Assembly (NCBI RefSeq): GCF_010093025.1
Contig: NZ_CP048114.1
Coordinates: 992,001 to 1,056,000, forward strand
DNA from: Edaphobacter sp. 12200R-103
Lineage (GTDB): Bacteria; Acidobacteriota; Terriglobia; Terriglobales; Acidobacteriaceae
Length of the DNA: 64,000 nucleotides
Direction of reading: 5' to 3'
Both the position numbers and the translations under genes were made by a program. The notes under the pieces were generated by a model. The model searched no databases. It was given only the letters and a program-made list of their open reading frames with translations, and was not told the origin of the DNA. Positions 54,301 through 62,630 of the stretch are shown here, one piece after another (the stretch's first letter is position 1; each line of letters begins with the position of its first letter).

Positions 54301-54636
54301 GGCGGACCGACGGCGATTAAAGTCAGCGTGCAGACGGTCTCTTTACTCGGCGCAAATAATCTGGGCAGGAACGTCACTCCGATTGCTATGGGGCTGCTTC
54401 TGTTGCCGTTAGCTGGTGTAAAGCGCAAGCGGCTTCTTAGGGGCAGAGGCGCAGCGGGACGGTATCTCTTTATGGCGGTTCTTCTGCTTGCAGGTGTGGC
54501 TGCCACGGCTGGTTTGACCGGTTGTGGGAATGGCAATGGTTTCTTCGGCCATGCTCCGAAGACCTACAACATCACCATTACGGCAACCAGCGCATCCATT
54601 CAGCATTCCGTCAACGCTACGCTCAACGTGCAGTAG
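51391..54636 (+). CDS. Secreted beta-helix/Ig-like surface protein with membrane-hairpin C-terminus
   Basis: 1081 residues from ATG 51391 with GGAG seven bases upstream. After a signal segment (AMALLGLILIIPQTAFAA) come two parallel beta-helix stretches (about 30-360 and 365-690), each opened by a CSLREA-type motif (SGSGSLRDAINQV and DTCSLRDALNLAN) and rich in NNSTF/NNTA rungs. Ig-like repeats follow (about 700-970). The final 100 residues hold two hydrophobic segments (TPIAMGLLLLPLAG, then FMAVLLLAGVAATAGLTGC) separated by KRKRLLRGRG, and a last strand pair. Substrate or adhesion role is unknown; surface exposure is inferred. Confidence 0.82.
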   Translation: MNAPSLRSSHPFLRFFKEPFLKVSFAMALLGLILIIPQTAFAAIYTVKNTSDSGSGSLRDAINQVNAGSGGDTINFSGVTGTITVASTLVITKPVTINGPGANILAISGGDAVGVFSFGTGTTNSVISGLEITHGYATTAASHQGAGIYTAAAIFINNCTFSYNTAGGVGGLNAGGALFGSTPLVTINNSTFFNNTALAADGGAIYATQLAVNNSTFYNNTAGLQGGAIWVLIGTRLTINNSTIIGNSTTGTASGSTGGGGVWVTGNQVVIKNSIVSGNSSASVDPDLHCALACTPPTGNLYGDATVTSLLTPLQYNGGPTVTMAPLPGKTGIIGAGLNSSLATDQRGVVRQTSGASDLGAVQNYNLVVSTTADSTDPSSLCDGSSGDTCSLRDALNLANTQGAGDIVTVTGLTGTITLNSPLPDDTANLNINGPGANQLTIAGAGSTGIFNITNPNSVTNISGVTLSGGSNTTAGGGAINNQGVTLTLNNCELNNNTATGQAGGALNNGINGTASVVNCTFSGNSAASGGAINSSGVLNVENSTFNGNTASSGNGGAILNQGLAAVTSTTITGNAASALGGGIENVGTIAVSNSIVAGNTEAGSPNDDCGSCGTQTTFNLTSTAGTPVTAAQVMLAPLYYYGPNQTVRTMLPIPGSPVMQAGDPTQLPVDLTTDERQLPRTINSKLDLGAVESNYGSVQFMQQPTDTTVGVAISPSVSLSITESGVTAPNIPLTVSFTGAGVLNGTLTETTVAPVNPGDPAVATFSGLNVDTAGTGDVLNANVTVTPSGVAPAVTLTATSNSFDVAPVISVPTITVGPASPVAGQPATITVVVPTVGSTPASGTVTIYDNGNAIGTGTLGPDGTVVVTIPGGILPVGTSTITVGYTGDGHYGSSTSAPQTISVTPPAALDFTLTLTSAQNQTVISGETAPYTVKVAPTNGAYPGVVSFTATGLPAGATATFNPTTVAADGGPTAIKVSVQTVSLLGANNLGRNVTPIAMGLLLLPLAGVKRKRLLRGRGAAGRYLFMAVLLLAGVAATAGLTGCGNGNGFFGHAPKTYNITITATSASIQHSVNATLNVQ

Positions 54637-54653
54637 ACATGAGGAGAAAAATA

Positions 54654-55274
54654 ATGCACTTGGTATCTCGGTATTTTCTGCTGCTCGCTGCTCCATTGTT
54701 GCTGACCGCCAGTTTGAAAGCACAGGCGACTGCAACTGCCTCCAGACTCGGCCACCAGGAAGTGGACCTCGCCGTCACTTACACGGCACAGCATAGCAAT
54801 CTGGTCTCTACTCCTACCTTCTGGCAACAGGGAGGTGGGATTGAGATCTCGACACAGACATATCGCGGCCTGGGCATTGCAGCCAACATTACGGGTACGA
54901 ACGTGAAGGCCGCCGCGAACAGCGGCGTTGGGTTAACCATGGTCACGGCCACGTTCGGTCCACGCTATACATGGAATAAATCATTGGGTGCCGCACATAA
55001 ACGGAATCTCGCTATCTTCGGCGAGGGACTGATCGGGGAGTCGCACGGCTGGAACAGCTATTTTCCGTCGCTAACTGGAGAACAGACAGCCTATAACTCA
55101 TTCGCCCTGCAGGTGGGTGGCGGTGTTGACATCGGTTTATCCGGCCACTTCGCAATCCGCGCCATCCAGGCAGACTGGCTTCGTACCCAGTTCCCCAACA
55201 GCACAACCAATGTTCAGAACAGCTTCCGTCTTGCTGCGGGAATCGTCCTCCGCTTCCCGCAGCATCGGAGGTAA
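54654..55274 (+). CDS. Small outer-membrane beta-barrel protein
   Basis: 206 residues from ATG 54654 with GAGGAG seven bases upstream (an ATG at 54639 is possible but overlaps the ribosome site). Signal peptide (YFLLLAAPLLLTASLKAQA), then alternating strands such as EVDLAVTYTAQHSNL, GLGIAANITGTNV and VTATFGPRYTWNK, ending LAAGIVLRFPQHRR. This is the eight-strand OmpA/OmpW-like opacity-protein type. It begins 17 bases after the beta-helix gene, so the two are cotranscribed; an export or anchoring partnership is possible but unproven. Confidence 0.8.
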   Translation: MHLVSRYFLLLAAPLLLTASLKAQATATASRLGHQEVDLAVTYTAQHSNLVSTPTFWQQGGGIEISTQTYRGLGIAANITGTNVKAAANSGVGLTMVTATFGPRYTWNKSLGAAHKRNLAIFGEGLIGESHGWNSYFPSLTGEQTAYNSFALQVGGGVDIGLSGHFAIRAIQADWLRTQFPNSTTNVQNSFRLAAGIVLRFPQHRR

Positions 55275-55447
55275 TCGCTTACGTTGTTTCCGCGAAAGCC
55301 ACATGCCCTCAGCCATCATCCAGCGCCGAAGAGTCTCACGCAAAAGTGGGACCGAAGTCGGTACATTTAGCATTCGCTGACCCCTAAAAGGGAGGCCGCC
55401 TCTCAGGCCCATCCCTTGAACATGACATTTCTAACGGGCGGCTACAG
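55275..55447 (-). mobile_element. Transposase remnant and right-end repeat of a decayed insertion sequence
   Basis: On the minus strand, bases 55355-55275 encode SVPLLRETLRRWMMAEGMWL followed by SRKQRKR, which resembles the helix-turn-helix and following basic segment of ISNCY-type transposases (pattern SRETLRxWMxxAGLW-RxQR). The rest of the transposase is missing and runs into the preceding gene's stop. TGACATTTCTAACGGGC at 55423-55439 is the inverted match of the repeats at 50835 and 50861. Together these are the right boundary of the decayed element. The family name is from memory, not from a search. Confidence 0.5.
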
Positions 55448-55522
55448 GTTGACTATACATAATATGTGTTATCAGACATAAGTCTGAAACTGAATCCTGA
55501 CGATCAGGCATAATCTTTAGGT

Positions 55523-57172
55523 TTGCAACGTCTCACTATAAGGCGAGTTGCACCGTCTTATCCCGAGAGTGACTGCTTGTTCTTCTTCCGATCGACGATA
55601 GGTCTGTTTCCTGCGCTTGTGCTGCCCATCATAGGGACGCTTTTTTGCAGTGCGCAGACGGTGCCCCCGTTGCCGATTGCTACGCAGTCCTCTTCCACTC
55701 CTTCGGTACTCTCCGGGGTGGTTCTGAACGCGGTGACCGGATCTCCCGTGTACCGTGCGTTGGTTCAGGTGAATGGCCGAGCCATGCTGACCGACCACGA
55801 AGGCAGGTTTGAGTTTGACCAGTTCACCTCCTCAGGAAGCGTATCGCTTGAGGTCCGGAAGCCCGGATTCTATTTTGGAGGCGAAGGAGGGGGTTCCAGC
55901 AGAACCCTGCGGGTCGAACAGATGGGGACGCCGATCATTCTGCGGATGCGGCCTGAGGCCCTGATTACAGGGACCGTCACGGCGCCGGATCACTCTCCAC
56001 TCCCCCGAACGATGGTTTCAGCCCTGCGGAGTATCTATAACCAGAGCGGTCATCACATGGTGCCGATGGGACAAGGGCTGACCAATGCACATGGAGAGTT
56101 CCGAATTACTGTCCCGGCCGGCGATTACCGGGTACAGACAAACTTTTCTCCACGACTGGCAGGTTCCGGACAGGCCATTCTTCCAGTAGCTTACCCGGCA
56201 GATCCTGATGGTCTTCTTCATATTCCTGGTGGAACCGAACAGCGGCTGGAACTGCACCCAGCGGTGAGCCAGTCATACCCGGTGAAGCTGAAGATTGAGA
56301 CTGGCGAAGAAAGAGGTTTCCCCAGCCTGCTGGCAAAGACGAGCGATGGCAGCATTCTTCCAGTCCGGGTGACGAGGGCCGCAGAAGCCGGGAGTGGCGA
56401 GATGCGGGTAGAGCTTCCGCCTGGCACTTTTACCCTTATCGGCTATTCCAACCGTGGGAGCACGATGGAGTACGGAGAGGCCAGCATTACGGTCGGTGAT
56501 GGTGAGGAGGCCGGATTGGTGATGCAGCTAAGCCCCGTTCCTCCCATACCGCTTCAGATTGTGGCGGATTCTGAAGCAACGTCCGATAAAGCGCTGCCCA
56601 CGGCCCAGCAGTTGGGAATCTTTCTGGAAAATATCCAGAGCGTTCGTATGAACCCTTTCCCCTCAGCGGCCGCCCAAAGGCAGAACAATCAGGAGTCGGC
56701 GCTTCATGCGGCACCGGGAACCTACAAGCTGGTTTCCCGCAGCTCAGGCCAGTGGTTTGTTAAGGCTGCGAGCTATGGCACGACGGATCTATTGCGCAAC
56801 ACGATGACAGTCACGTGGGGTGCAGCGAGTGCTCCCATCGTTGTGACCGTCAGTGATCGTACGGGAGGACTGCAAGGCACAACGGCGATGAAAGGAACAA
56901 CGCAGCCAGCCTGGATCTATGCCATTCCATCGGAAGCAGCTTCAGTTCCCTTCTATGAAGGACACAGCGGCGCCGATGGAACGTTCCGTTTTCCATACCT
57001 TCCTCCGGGCAGTTACCAGGTGGTTGCATTTGAAGACAGAGCCTACGACAACCTGGCCGATTCAAAGATCATGGGCGCGTACGCCACTTATATTCATGGC
57101 GCAACCATCCACGCTGGAGAGACAGCCACGGTGAATCTGGAGGCTGTGCCGGATGCGGAGATGCGCCCATGA
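55523..57172 (+). CDS. Secreted carboxypeptidase-regulatory-like domain protein
   Basis: 549 residues. The start is uncertain: TTG 55523 begins the open frame, and TTG 55577 would begin directly at the signal segment (FFFRSTIGLFPALVLPIIGT). The mature protein repeats a beta-sandwich motif of the CarboxypepD_reg type: LSGVVLNAVTGSPVYRALVQ (with TDHEGRFEFDQF after it), then ITGTVTAPDHSPLPRTMV (with NAHGEFRITVPAGDYRV), and GADGTFRFPYLPPGSYQVVA near the end. Such domains occur in surface and TonB-linked proteins of Acidobacteria. No enzyme part is seen. Its stop overlaps the next start by four bases. Confidence 0.78.
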   Translation: MQRLTIRRVAPSYPESDCLFFFRSTIGLFPALVLPIIGTLFCSAQTVPPLPIATQSSSTPSVLSGVVLNAVTGSPVYRALVQVNGRAMLTDHEGRFEFDQFTSSGSVSLEVRKPGFYFGGEGGGSSRTLRVEQMGTPIILRMRPEALITGTVTAPDHSPLPRTMVSALRSIYNQSGHHMVPMGQGLTNAHGEFRITVPAGDYRVQTNFSPRLAGSGQAILPVAYPADPDGLLHIPGGTEQRLELHPAVSQSYPVKLKIETGEERGFPSLLAKTSDGSILPVRVTRAAEAGSGEMRVELPPGTFTLIGYSNRGSTMEYGEASITVGDGEEAGLVMQLSPVPPIPLQIVADSEATSDKALPTAQQLGIFLENIQSVRMNPFPSAAAQRQNNQESALHAAPGTYKLVSRSSGQWFVKAASYGTTDLLRNTMTVTWGAASAPIVVTVSDRTGGLQGTTAMKGTTQPAWIYAIPSEAASVPFYEGHSGADGTFRFPYLPPGSYQVVAFEDRAYDNLADSKIMGAYATYIHGATIHAGETATVNLEAVPDAEMRP

Positions 57173-58884
57173 CCGGCCGGCTTCTACGGATGATGCTCGT
57201 TTTTGCAGCTATTGCAGGACTGCCAAAGGCCTGGGCTGCCCCGGACGGCAGCGCGTATGAGATTGCGGGCATCGTCGTCAGCAGCGTGGATGATAGCCCT
57301 GTGCCCCATGCTCATCTGAGCGCCCAGTCTGCCGGTTCGGGGGAGCCCATAGAACGTCAGCGGTATCGCATGGGAGGTCCGTCAGCGGGGATCGAAACGG
57401 ATGCGGATGAGCATGGCCGCTTTGTGATGAAAGTTCCAGCCGCAGGACGATGGAGACTGATGGCCAGCGCCATTGGATATGTGACACAGGCCTACAACGC
57501 TCATGATGAGTATTCCTCTGCGGTGGTTTTGACGCAGACCGCACCTCGAATCGATCTGCGCTTTCGCCTTGCTCCCGAGGCGGAGATTACAGGAACGGTA
57601 GTGGACGAGGCTGGTGAAGCGGTGCGCAATGCGCGGATCACTCTGGAGCACCGTCCTGCAGCGTCTCCCGATCGTGAGCAGCAGGAGTTCCGAAATCGGA
57701 TGGTCGCCCAGACCGATGATCGCGGCGTCTATGACTTCAGCGGACTGGCGCCCGGCGACTACAGGGTTGTCGTGGATGCAAAGCCCTGGTACAGCACGTC
57801 GCTGCAGCCGCAACTTAATAATGGTCAGGCGGCTCAGGACTCCACCCTGGATGTGACTTACCAGCGGACGTGGTATCCGGGAGTGAGCGATCCGGCGGAG
57901 GCTGAAGTGTTATCGCTGAAGCCGGCAGGTGTTCACCGCGCGGATATCCAACTGACACCTATTCCTGCGGTGCACGTGATCTTATCTGCTCCGGCTCCAG
58001 CGGTCTCCGGCTCCCGGCGCTTCCCTGCCTTCCCCGTGGTGGAGCGAGTGGGGACAGGCGGTATTGGGATGGCGGCAGCCATCCCGAATCGCAGCCGTGA
58101 CGGACAAATGGATGTGGGAGGCCTGGCTCCGGGGCTTTATCGAATCCGGATGGCTGGACCGAACCAGGAACGTGAGAGCAAGTTGATTGAGATTCGTCCC
58201 GGAGACACCAGAACGATCGATGCATCGTCCGCGACGAGCGACATGGCGAATATCACCATCGAAAACGAGGGTTCTGCAGCGGGCAGACCTGCAGGTGTTG
58301 AGCTAAGAGACGTCATTCACGGGACCCGGTTTACGTCGTTTTCGCAGGATATGTTTTTCCGTGCTCGCAACGAACGATCATCAGATGCACCATCGGCCGG
58401 ACAAGGACAGCAACCGGTCGTCCTGCAGGTTCCTCCTGGAAAGTATGAGGTTCGTCTGATGGACCGGGAGTTCTACCTGATGGGAATCTCGGCAAAGGGA
58501 GCTGAGATCACGGGACGATTTGTAACCGTGCATAGCGGGGATGTAACGCTGAAGCTGCGGACAGCCACGGGCCGCGCATCCGTGCACGGCATCGCAGCGG
58601 CGGCAGGAAAACCGATCGAAGGAGCGATGATCCTACTGGTGCCAGCCGGGCTGGACGATCCAGGCAGCTTCGCATCGATTGTGCGCGACCAGACAAACAC
58701 AGATGGCAGCTTCGACCTGAACAATGTTGTTCCCGGACAGTACATTCTGGTGTCAATCGCAAACGGAGAGCAGATCCACTGGAATGACGCCGAGACACTG
58801 CAGCGATACCTTACCCAGGGTGTCCCACTTGAATTGAAGCCGGATGCAAGAGTGAATGAAGATGTCGTCGTCCAGCAGCCCTAA
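57169..58884 (+). CDS. Second secreted carboxypeptidase-regulatory-like domain protein
   Basis: 571 residues; ATG 57169 lies inside the preceding stop (ATGA). Signal peptide (RMMLVFAAIAGLPKAWAAP), then at least three CarboxypepD_reg-like sandwiches: IAGIVVSSVDDSPVPHAHLS, ITGTVVDEAGEAVRNARITL with DDRGVYDFSGLAPGDYRV, and VHGIAAAAGKPIEGAMILLV with NTDGSFDLNNVVPGQYILV. The two neighbouring proteins share layout but are clearly divergent, suggesting an old duplication. Coupled translation suggests they work as a pair in the periplasm or at the surface. Confidence 0.78.
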   Translation: MTGRLLRMMLVFAAIAGLPKAWAAPDGSAYEIAGIVVSSVDDSPVPHAHLSAQSAGSGEPIERQRYRMGGPSAGIETDADEHGRFVMKVPAAGRWRLMASAIGYVTQAYNAHDEYSSAVVLTQTAPRIDLRFRLAPEAEITGTVVDEAGEAVRNARITLEHRPAASPDREQQEFRNRMVAQTDDRGVYDFSGLAPGDYRVVVDAKPWYSTSLQPQLNNGQAAQDSTLDVTYQRTWYPGVSDPAEAEVLSLKPAGVHRADIQLTPIPAVHVILSAPAPAVSGSRRFPAFPVVERVGTGGIGMAAAIPNRSRDGQMDVGGLAPGLYRIRMAGPNQERESKLIEIRPGDTRTIDASSATSDMANITIENEGSAAGRPAGVELRDVIHGTRFTSFSQDMFFRARNERSSDAPSAGQGQQPVVLQVPPGKYEVRLMDREFYLMGISAKGAEITGRFVTVHSGDVTLKLRTATGRASVHGIAAAAGKPIEGAMILLVPAGLDDPGSFASIVRDQTNTDGSFDLNNVVPGQYILVSIANGEQIHWNDAETLQRYLTQGVPLELKPDARVNEDVVVQQP

Positions 58885-58890
58885 AAGTAA

Positions 58891-58978
58891 TGGCGGAGAG
58901 ACAGGGATTCGAACCCTGGATACCTTGCGGTATACACGCTTTCCAAGCGTGCGCCTTCAGCCACTCGGCCATCTCTCC
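58891..58978 (-). tRNA. tRNA-Ser (GGA)
   Basis: 88 bases on the minus strand. Acceptor stem GGAGAGA/TCTCTCC, D arm, anticodon stem CACGC/GCGTG around loop TTGGAAA (anticodon GGA), a long variable arm (ATACCGCAAGGTAT, a class II tRNA sign), T arm CAGGG-TTCGAAT-CCCTG and discriminator G with encoded CCA. It lies 6 bases after the convergent secreted-protein gene. Confidence 0.96.
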
Positions 58979-59350
58979 GCTTTCGCGGGACTATTTGACT
59001 CTAACACACTCTCGGCGGGTCATTTTGCTCCATCCATGTTTCCGTCGATCGTTCTAAACGGTTTATGTTTCGGATTGTTCCAGACCCCGTTCCCTGATGA
59101 GTTGACGCATTCTGCACAAGGGACATTCCCATGGAAAGAATCCAAGACGGCTAAGGATTTTTTCTTCCCAGAATCCTTCACGTTTCAATCGCCGCATCGT
59201 GGCGGAGCACTCGCAAATTGGCACATCGGATTAAATAGCTTGCAACAACGAGCTAAGTCAAGAGTTAGAGACACTTAGCTGCCGCATATGTTCGTTCATC
59301 CTAAAATGCACGGTCAGAGGTTTAAATTTGTCCCACAAGTAATCTGAAAT
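58979..59350. other. Intergenic region between tRNA-Ser and the isomerase gene
   Basis: About 370 bases, AT-richer than the flanking genes. It should contain the tRNA promoter and the end of the isomerase transcript. I see no gene, strong hairpin or repeat. The open frame on the plus strand that crosses the tRNA is a translation of the tRNA complement and is not a gene. Confidence 0.4.
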
Positions 59351-60793
59351 TCAGGACTTGCCAACTTCAATGCATGGAAGCCCGAATAGGGATGCAATCT
59401 TTCGGAGAGGAGACGCATGGTGTCCGAGGCCAACAGCACAGTGATGAGCTGGCCCGAGCGCATTCCACTGTTCGACAAAGCCTCGTGCGCCCTGGGGAAA
59501 GCGATAGCGGCTGTTCGTATTGCCAATTTGGAGGATAGGTCCGGGAACGCTCTCGCCTTCCGCAACGACGAGACAGAATCCCTTTTCAGAATGTTCGACC
59601 ACAGACAGCAGGGTCACGGGTCCATGCTGGACGGCCATCTCTACCGACAGACCGCGTCCGACTTTCCCGTGATAAACCCGCAGAGGACGCACTTTGATCC
59701 GGTCCTGAGCGATCCCAGGATGCGCTGGGCCATCGTGGCCCATCAGAACGATATCGTCGTTGAAGTCCATGGCGTAGTACTCCGTAAAGGATCCACCGGC
59801 GCCAAGCAGATCCATAATCTTCATCGCGATCGCATTCTTGACTTCGTATTCACCGGCTACCGGAACATGATTCCCCGTGAGCATGGAGGTTCCGAGGATG
59901 ATGGAACTCATCGTGTCTTCGTTCTCGGGGACGCCAGTGCCCTTGTAGTAGTAGGCAAGCAAGTTGAGATTGTGGGATGCAACGAACCTATCGAGCGCGA
60001 CGGAAGTACGTGCGGCGCGACTGATCTCATCCTCCGGGCAGTCCCCTTCAACCGTAAAGAATTGGCGAAAGGAAGCTACCTTCTCAGCGATCTGCCGGTC
60101 CGAAACACTGCGTCGAATGGCACTGAGTTCGTCGACCTCGAGCATCTCGATGCTAATTCCGAACCGTCCACTTACCTGTGCGAGATCTGTCGCGATATCG
60201 AGCATGCCGCTGTAGTAGTGCCCCATGAGCCCCATGTTGCTGTGGCTGAGTGCGTGCACCACTTCTGCTGCCTGTAACCACTGTTCGATCTCGATCCAGC
60301 ATGCTGGATCGTCGTACAGCATGCCTGTCACCTGCTGGAACGGAATGGAGAGTCGTGTGAGGACATTGGCGATCTCAGGGACAGGACATGCACTGCAGTA
60401 AGCAAGCCACTCGCCCGTCATGGCTGCACGATCTTCCATTCCGTTGAAGGCTTCATAGTCGATTGCGGCCGCGGGCTGCAGATTGAGCAACACTATCGGA
60501 GTTCGAGTACGCAGGACCACGGGAAGGAGAATGGAGGAGAGCGCGTACGTTGTAAGGTAGACGAGCAGGATGTCGATATCCTGCTCGCGACAGGTGTGAC
60601 CTGTATCGATTGACTTCTGGGGCGAGTCTACGAGGCCGAAGTTCACGATGCTGCGGGAGTCGCCGGAAATCTGAACAGCGACGACATCAACATAGCTCCG
60701 CAGCCGCTGCTCCAGCCCCGAAAATTGTTCCCAGTAAGCCTGCAGGCCTATTCCCATAAGCCCGACGCGGAGCTTGCGCTGGTTATGATTCAT
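59351..60793 (-). CDS. L-arabinose isomerase-like (fucose/arabinose isomerase fold) protein
   Basis: 480 residues from ATG 60793 with GGAGG six bases upstream. The blocks MGLMGHYYSGMLDIATDL, DIVLMGHDGPAHPG and LRVYHGKVGRGLSVEM with QHGPVTLLSVVEHSEKG are those of AraA, where conserved Glu and His bind the Mn cofactor; a further His is in HHCAVGLGHHAS. The enzyme would interconvert an aldose and ketose such as arabinose/ribulose, but the exact sugar is not fixed by the sequence. It follows the glycosidase gene by 44 bases, forming a sugar-use operon. Confidence 0.82.
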   Translation of the reverse strand: MNHNQRKLRVGLMGIGLQAYWEQFSGLEQRLRSYVDVVAVQISGDSRSIVNFGLVDSPQKSIDTGHTCREQDIDILLVYLTTYALSSILLPVVLRTRTPIVLLNLQPAAAIDYEAFNGMEDRAAMTGEWLAYCSACPVPEIANVLTRLSIPFQQVTGMLYDDPACWIEIEQWLQAAEVVHALSHSNMGLMGHYYSGMLDIATDLAQVSGRFGISIEMLEVDELSAIRRSVSDRQIAEKVASFRQFFTVEGDCPEDEISRAARTSVALDRFVASHNLNLLAYYYKGTGVPENEDTMSSIILGTSMLTGNHVPVAGEYEVKNAIAMKIMDLLGAGGSFTEYYAMDFNDDIVLMGHDGPAHPGIAQDRIKVRPLRVYHGKVGRGLSVEMAVQHGPVTLLSVVEHSEKGFCLVVAEGESVPGPILQIGNTNSRYRFPQGARGFVEQWNALGPAHHCAVGLGHHASPLRKIASLFGLPCIEVGKS

Positions 60794-60837
60794 CGACGCC
60801 TCCATGCGATCTGGTTTAGGCCACGGCATAGGGACGG

Positions 60838-62346
60838 CTATTCCGAGATCACTGCAACTTCATTTGGCTCAATGGTCACAACATCGCCGGAAAAGGTCTT
60901 GGATGCGGGCGGCTTGTCACCCGTCCAGGGCGCGACATAGGTGATGTGAGCAGCCTTGAAGTCCTTGGGCAGAGTAAGCTGATCCTGTTTAAGGCGTTTG
61001 TTGACGATGAGGATCTTTCGGCCACGAGAGGTCTGGAAGGCCTGAACAGAGAGACTGCGGTTGTCTTCTTGAGTGTCGGCGAGTTTGTCTCCAGGGCCGA
61101 AGTTGTCTTTCAGCAGCTTGAGAGTCCAGAAGCGGGCATTCGGCTCGCCGGTCTTGTAGTTCATCATGCTGACGCTGGGATACTGCGTGGGATAGCCGAC
61201 GAGCTGCGACTCGCCTGCGACATCGACTCCCATGCGGGCCAGTTGGACATAGAGATCGGCATACATGGCTCCTGCCAGGTTCCAGTAACCCGCCGGTTCT
61301 GGCGTGGCTGCGTAGCCGGGGATTCTGTTGCTCTTGCCGTCTTCCGGCAGGATCACGCCCAATTCGTTGAGGTCAGTCTTCGTCTTTGGGGAGAGACGCT
61401 TCCGGATGGCCTCAACATAACGCACGGTGTTCAAGAAGCCTTCTTCCTGGTTGAAGAAGGTGTACTGCCAGTTCTCGATCGTCTCCTTTGGAGCGGGACC
61501 GGCATAGAAGTGATATGTAATGAAGTCCAGAGGGGCCCCGCCATGATGGTTGGCTGGATTGAGGAAGTACTCAAACATCTCCGAATCTTTGCTGGGCGCC
61601 GCCAGGGCAAGGGCCATAAACTTGAGATCGGGATCGACCTTTAGCATTGCGGTCGTTACGACGTCGTAGAACTTCGTGTACTGCTCCGGCGTCCAATGAT
61701 GCTCGAAGTCGATCTCGTTCAGCAGCTCCCAATAAGCGATCTTGTAGTGGTGGCCCGATTCGTGCCGCTTGCCGTACTCATCGGTGAAGCCGCCCTTGGT
61801 ATACCAGCTGAGCAGACGAACGAAGTAGTCGGAGACCTCCTTCATGCTGGGATCGCGCAGCTCGGTTCCCTGGGTGTAATTCCAGAAGACCTGATTGGGA
61901 TCGGCAGGATACGTCACCGGCTTGTCGGTCTTGTACATCCATGCAGGGATCGTACTGAAGTTCATCACGACAGAGTGGCCATCGGTGGCCTTCATGAAGT
62001 CTTCCAGCGTGGGATCGATATGGGAGAAGTCCCAGGAGGTCTTACCGTCTTTGGGCGGCTCCAGTTCCGCAACAGCCTGCTTGGGATAGGGCAGCCAGGG
62101 AACATAACGCACATAGTCCGCACCCAGATCGTGGAGGGCTTTGAAGGAAGGATCGTGCAGCATGGCTCCGCGAAGCAACTGGGGATTGACAACCACCTGC
62201 AGCGTAGGCGTCGTTCGCGAGGTGATGGTCACCTTCTGCCAGTCGACCTGCAGCGGTTTGGCATTTTCCTGCTGTGCCAGGCCGGGAAGAGACAGGCTTA
62301 GGCAGACGAAGGCGGAGGCAGATAGAACTTTCCTGAAAGAAACCAT
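60838..62346 (-). CDS. Secreted clan GH-A glycosidase (GH39-like)
   Basis: 502 residues with a signal peptide (SASAFVCLSLSLPGLAQQ). The acid/base motif WELLNEIDFEHHW (Asn-Glu near residue 209) and a nucleophile candidate KTDLNELGVI near 327 fit clan GH-A, and the FSTIPAWMY and ITYHFYAG blocks recall GH39 xylosidases/iduronidases. The barrel is followed by a C-terminal beta domain (GRKILIVNKRL, VVTIEPNEVAVISE). It should release pentose-type sugars outside the cytoplasm for the isomerase next door. The family number is not certain. Confidence 0.75.
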   Translation of the reverse strand: MVSFRKVLSASAFVCLSLSLPGLAQQENAKPLQVDWQKVTITSRTTPTLQVVVNPQLLRGAMLHDPSFKALHDLGADYVRYVPWLPYPKQAVAELEPPKDGKTSWDFSHIDPTLEDFMKATDGHSVVMNFSTIPAWMYKTDKPVTYPADPNQVFWNYTQGTELRDPSMKEVSDYFVRLLSWYTKGGFTDEYGKRHESGHHYKIAYWELLNEIDFEHHWTPEQYTKFYDVVTTAMLKVDPDLKFMALALAAPSKDSEMFEYFLNPANHHGGAPLDFITYHFYAGPAPKETIENWQYTFFNQEEGFLNTVRYVEAIRKRLSPKTKTDLNELGVILPEDGKSNRIPGYAATPEPAGYWNLAGAMYADLYVQLARMGVDVAGESQLVGYPTQYPSVSMMNYKTGEPNARFWTLKLLKDNFGPGDKLADTQEDNRSLSVQAFQTSRGRKILIVNKRLKQDQLTLPKDFKAAHITYVAPWTGDKPPASKTFSGDVVTIEPNEVAVISE

Positions 62347-62487
62347 GCAAGATCCTCGCGTTTCTTAGGCTCATAAAAGAGAGAGAGCAACGCGTCATCG
62401 CGCTGGCTGTCCTCGCGGCCATTTCTGAACGAAGGAGAGAGTAGCGATTGACGACTTCGCAGGCCAGATTAAATTTCCTGCCTCAAC

Positions 62488-62616
62488 GATTTCGCAGTAC
62501 GAAATCAATCAGCAGACGACAGGATGCTCTATTTGCAGGAATAGTCCGTGTTTTATCTGAAATAATGCAATCTCAGGGTGAGAACGATCGACAAACAGGA
62601 TTTCATTCCGTGAAAT
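62488..62616. promoter_or_regulatory. Two matching palindromes, candidate operators in the divergent gap
   Basis: GATTTCGCAGTACGAAATC (62488-62506) and ATTTCATTCCGTGAAAT (62600-62616) share the form ATTTCR-N5-YGAAAT and lie 111 bases apart between the divergent glycosidase and regulator genes. Equal half-sites with a five-base centre suit a dimeric regulator such as the adjacent IclR-type protein. The second palindrome overlaps the region just before the preferred regulator start. Confidence 0.5.
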
Positions 62617-62630
62617 ATAAGAGCAAGAAA

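Noticed and set aside
58856..59278. 140-codon plus-strand frame covering tRNA-Ser
   Set aside because: Its segment GIRTLDTLRYTRFPSVRLQP is the translation of the tRNA complement, a known false product in databases.
62448..62630. TTG start at 62448 for the regulator
   Set aside because: The ribosome site is good, but the added 61 residues have no HTH-like character and would be encoded across both palindromes. It remains possible.
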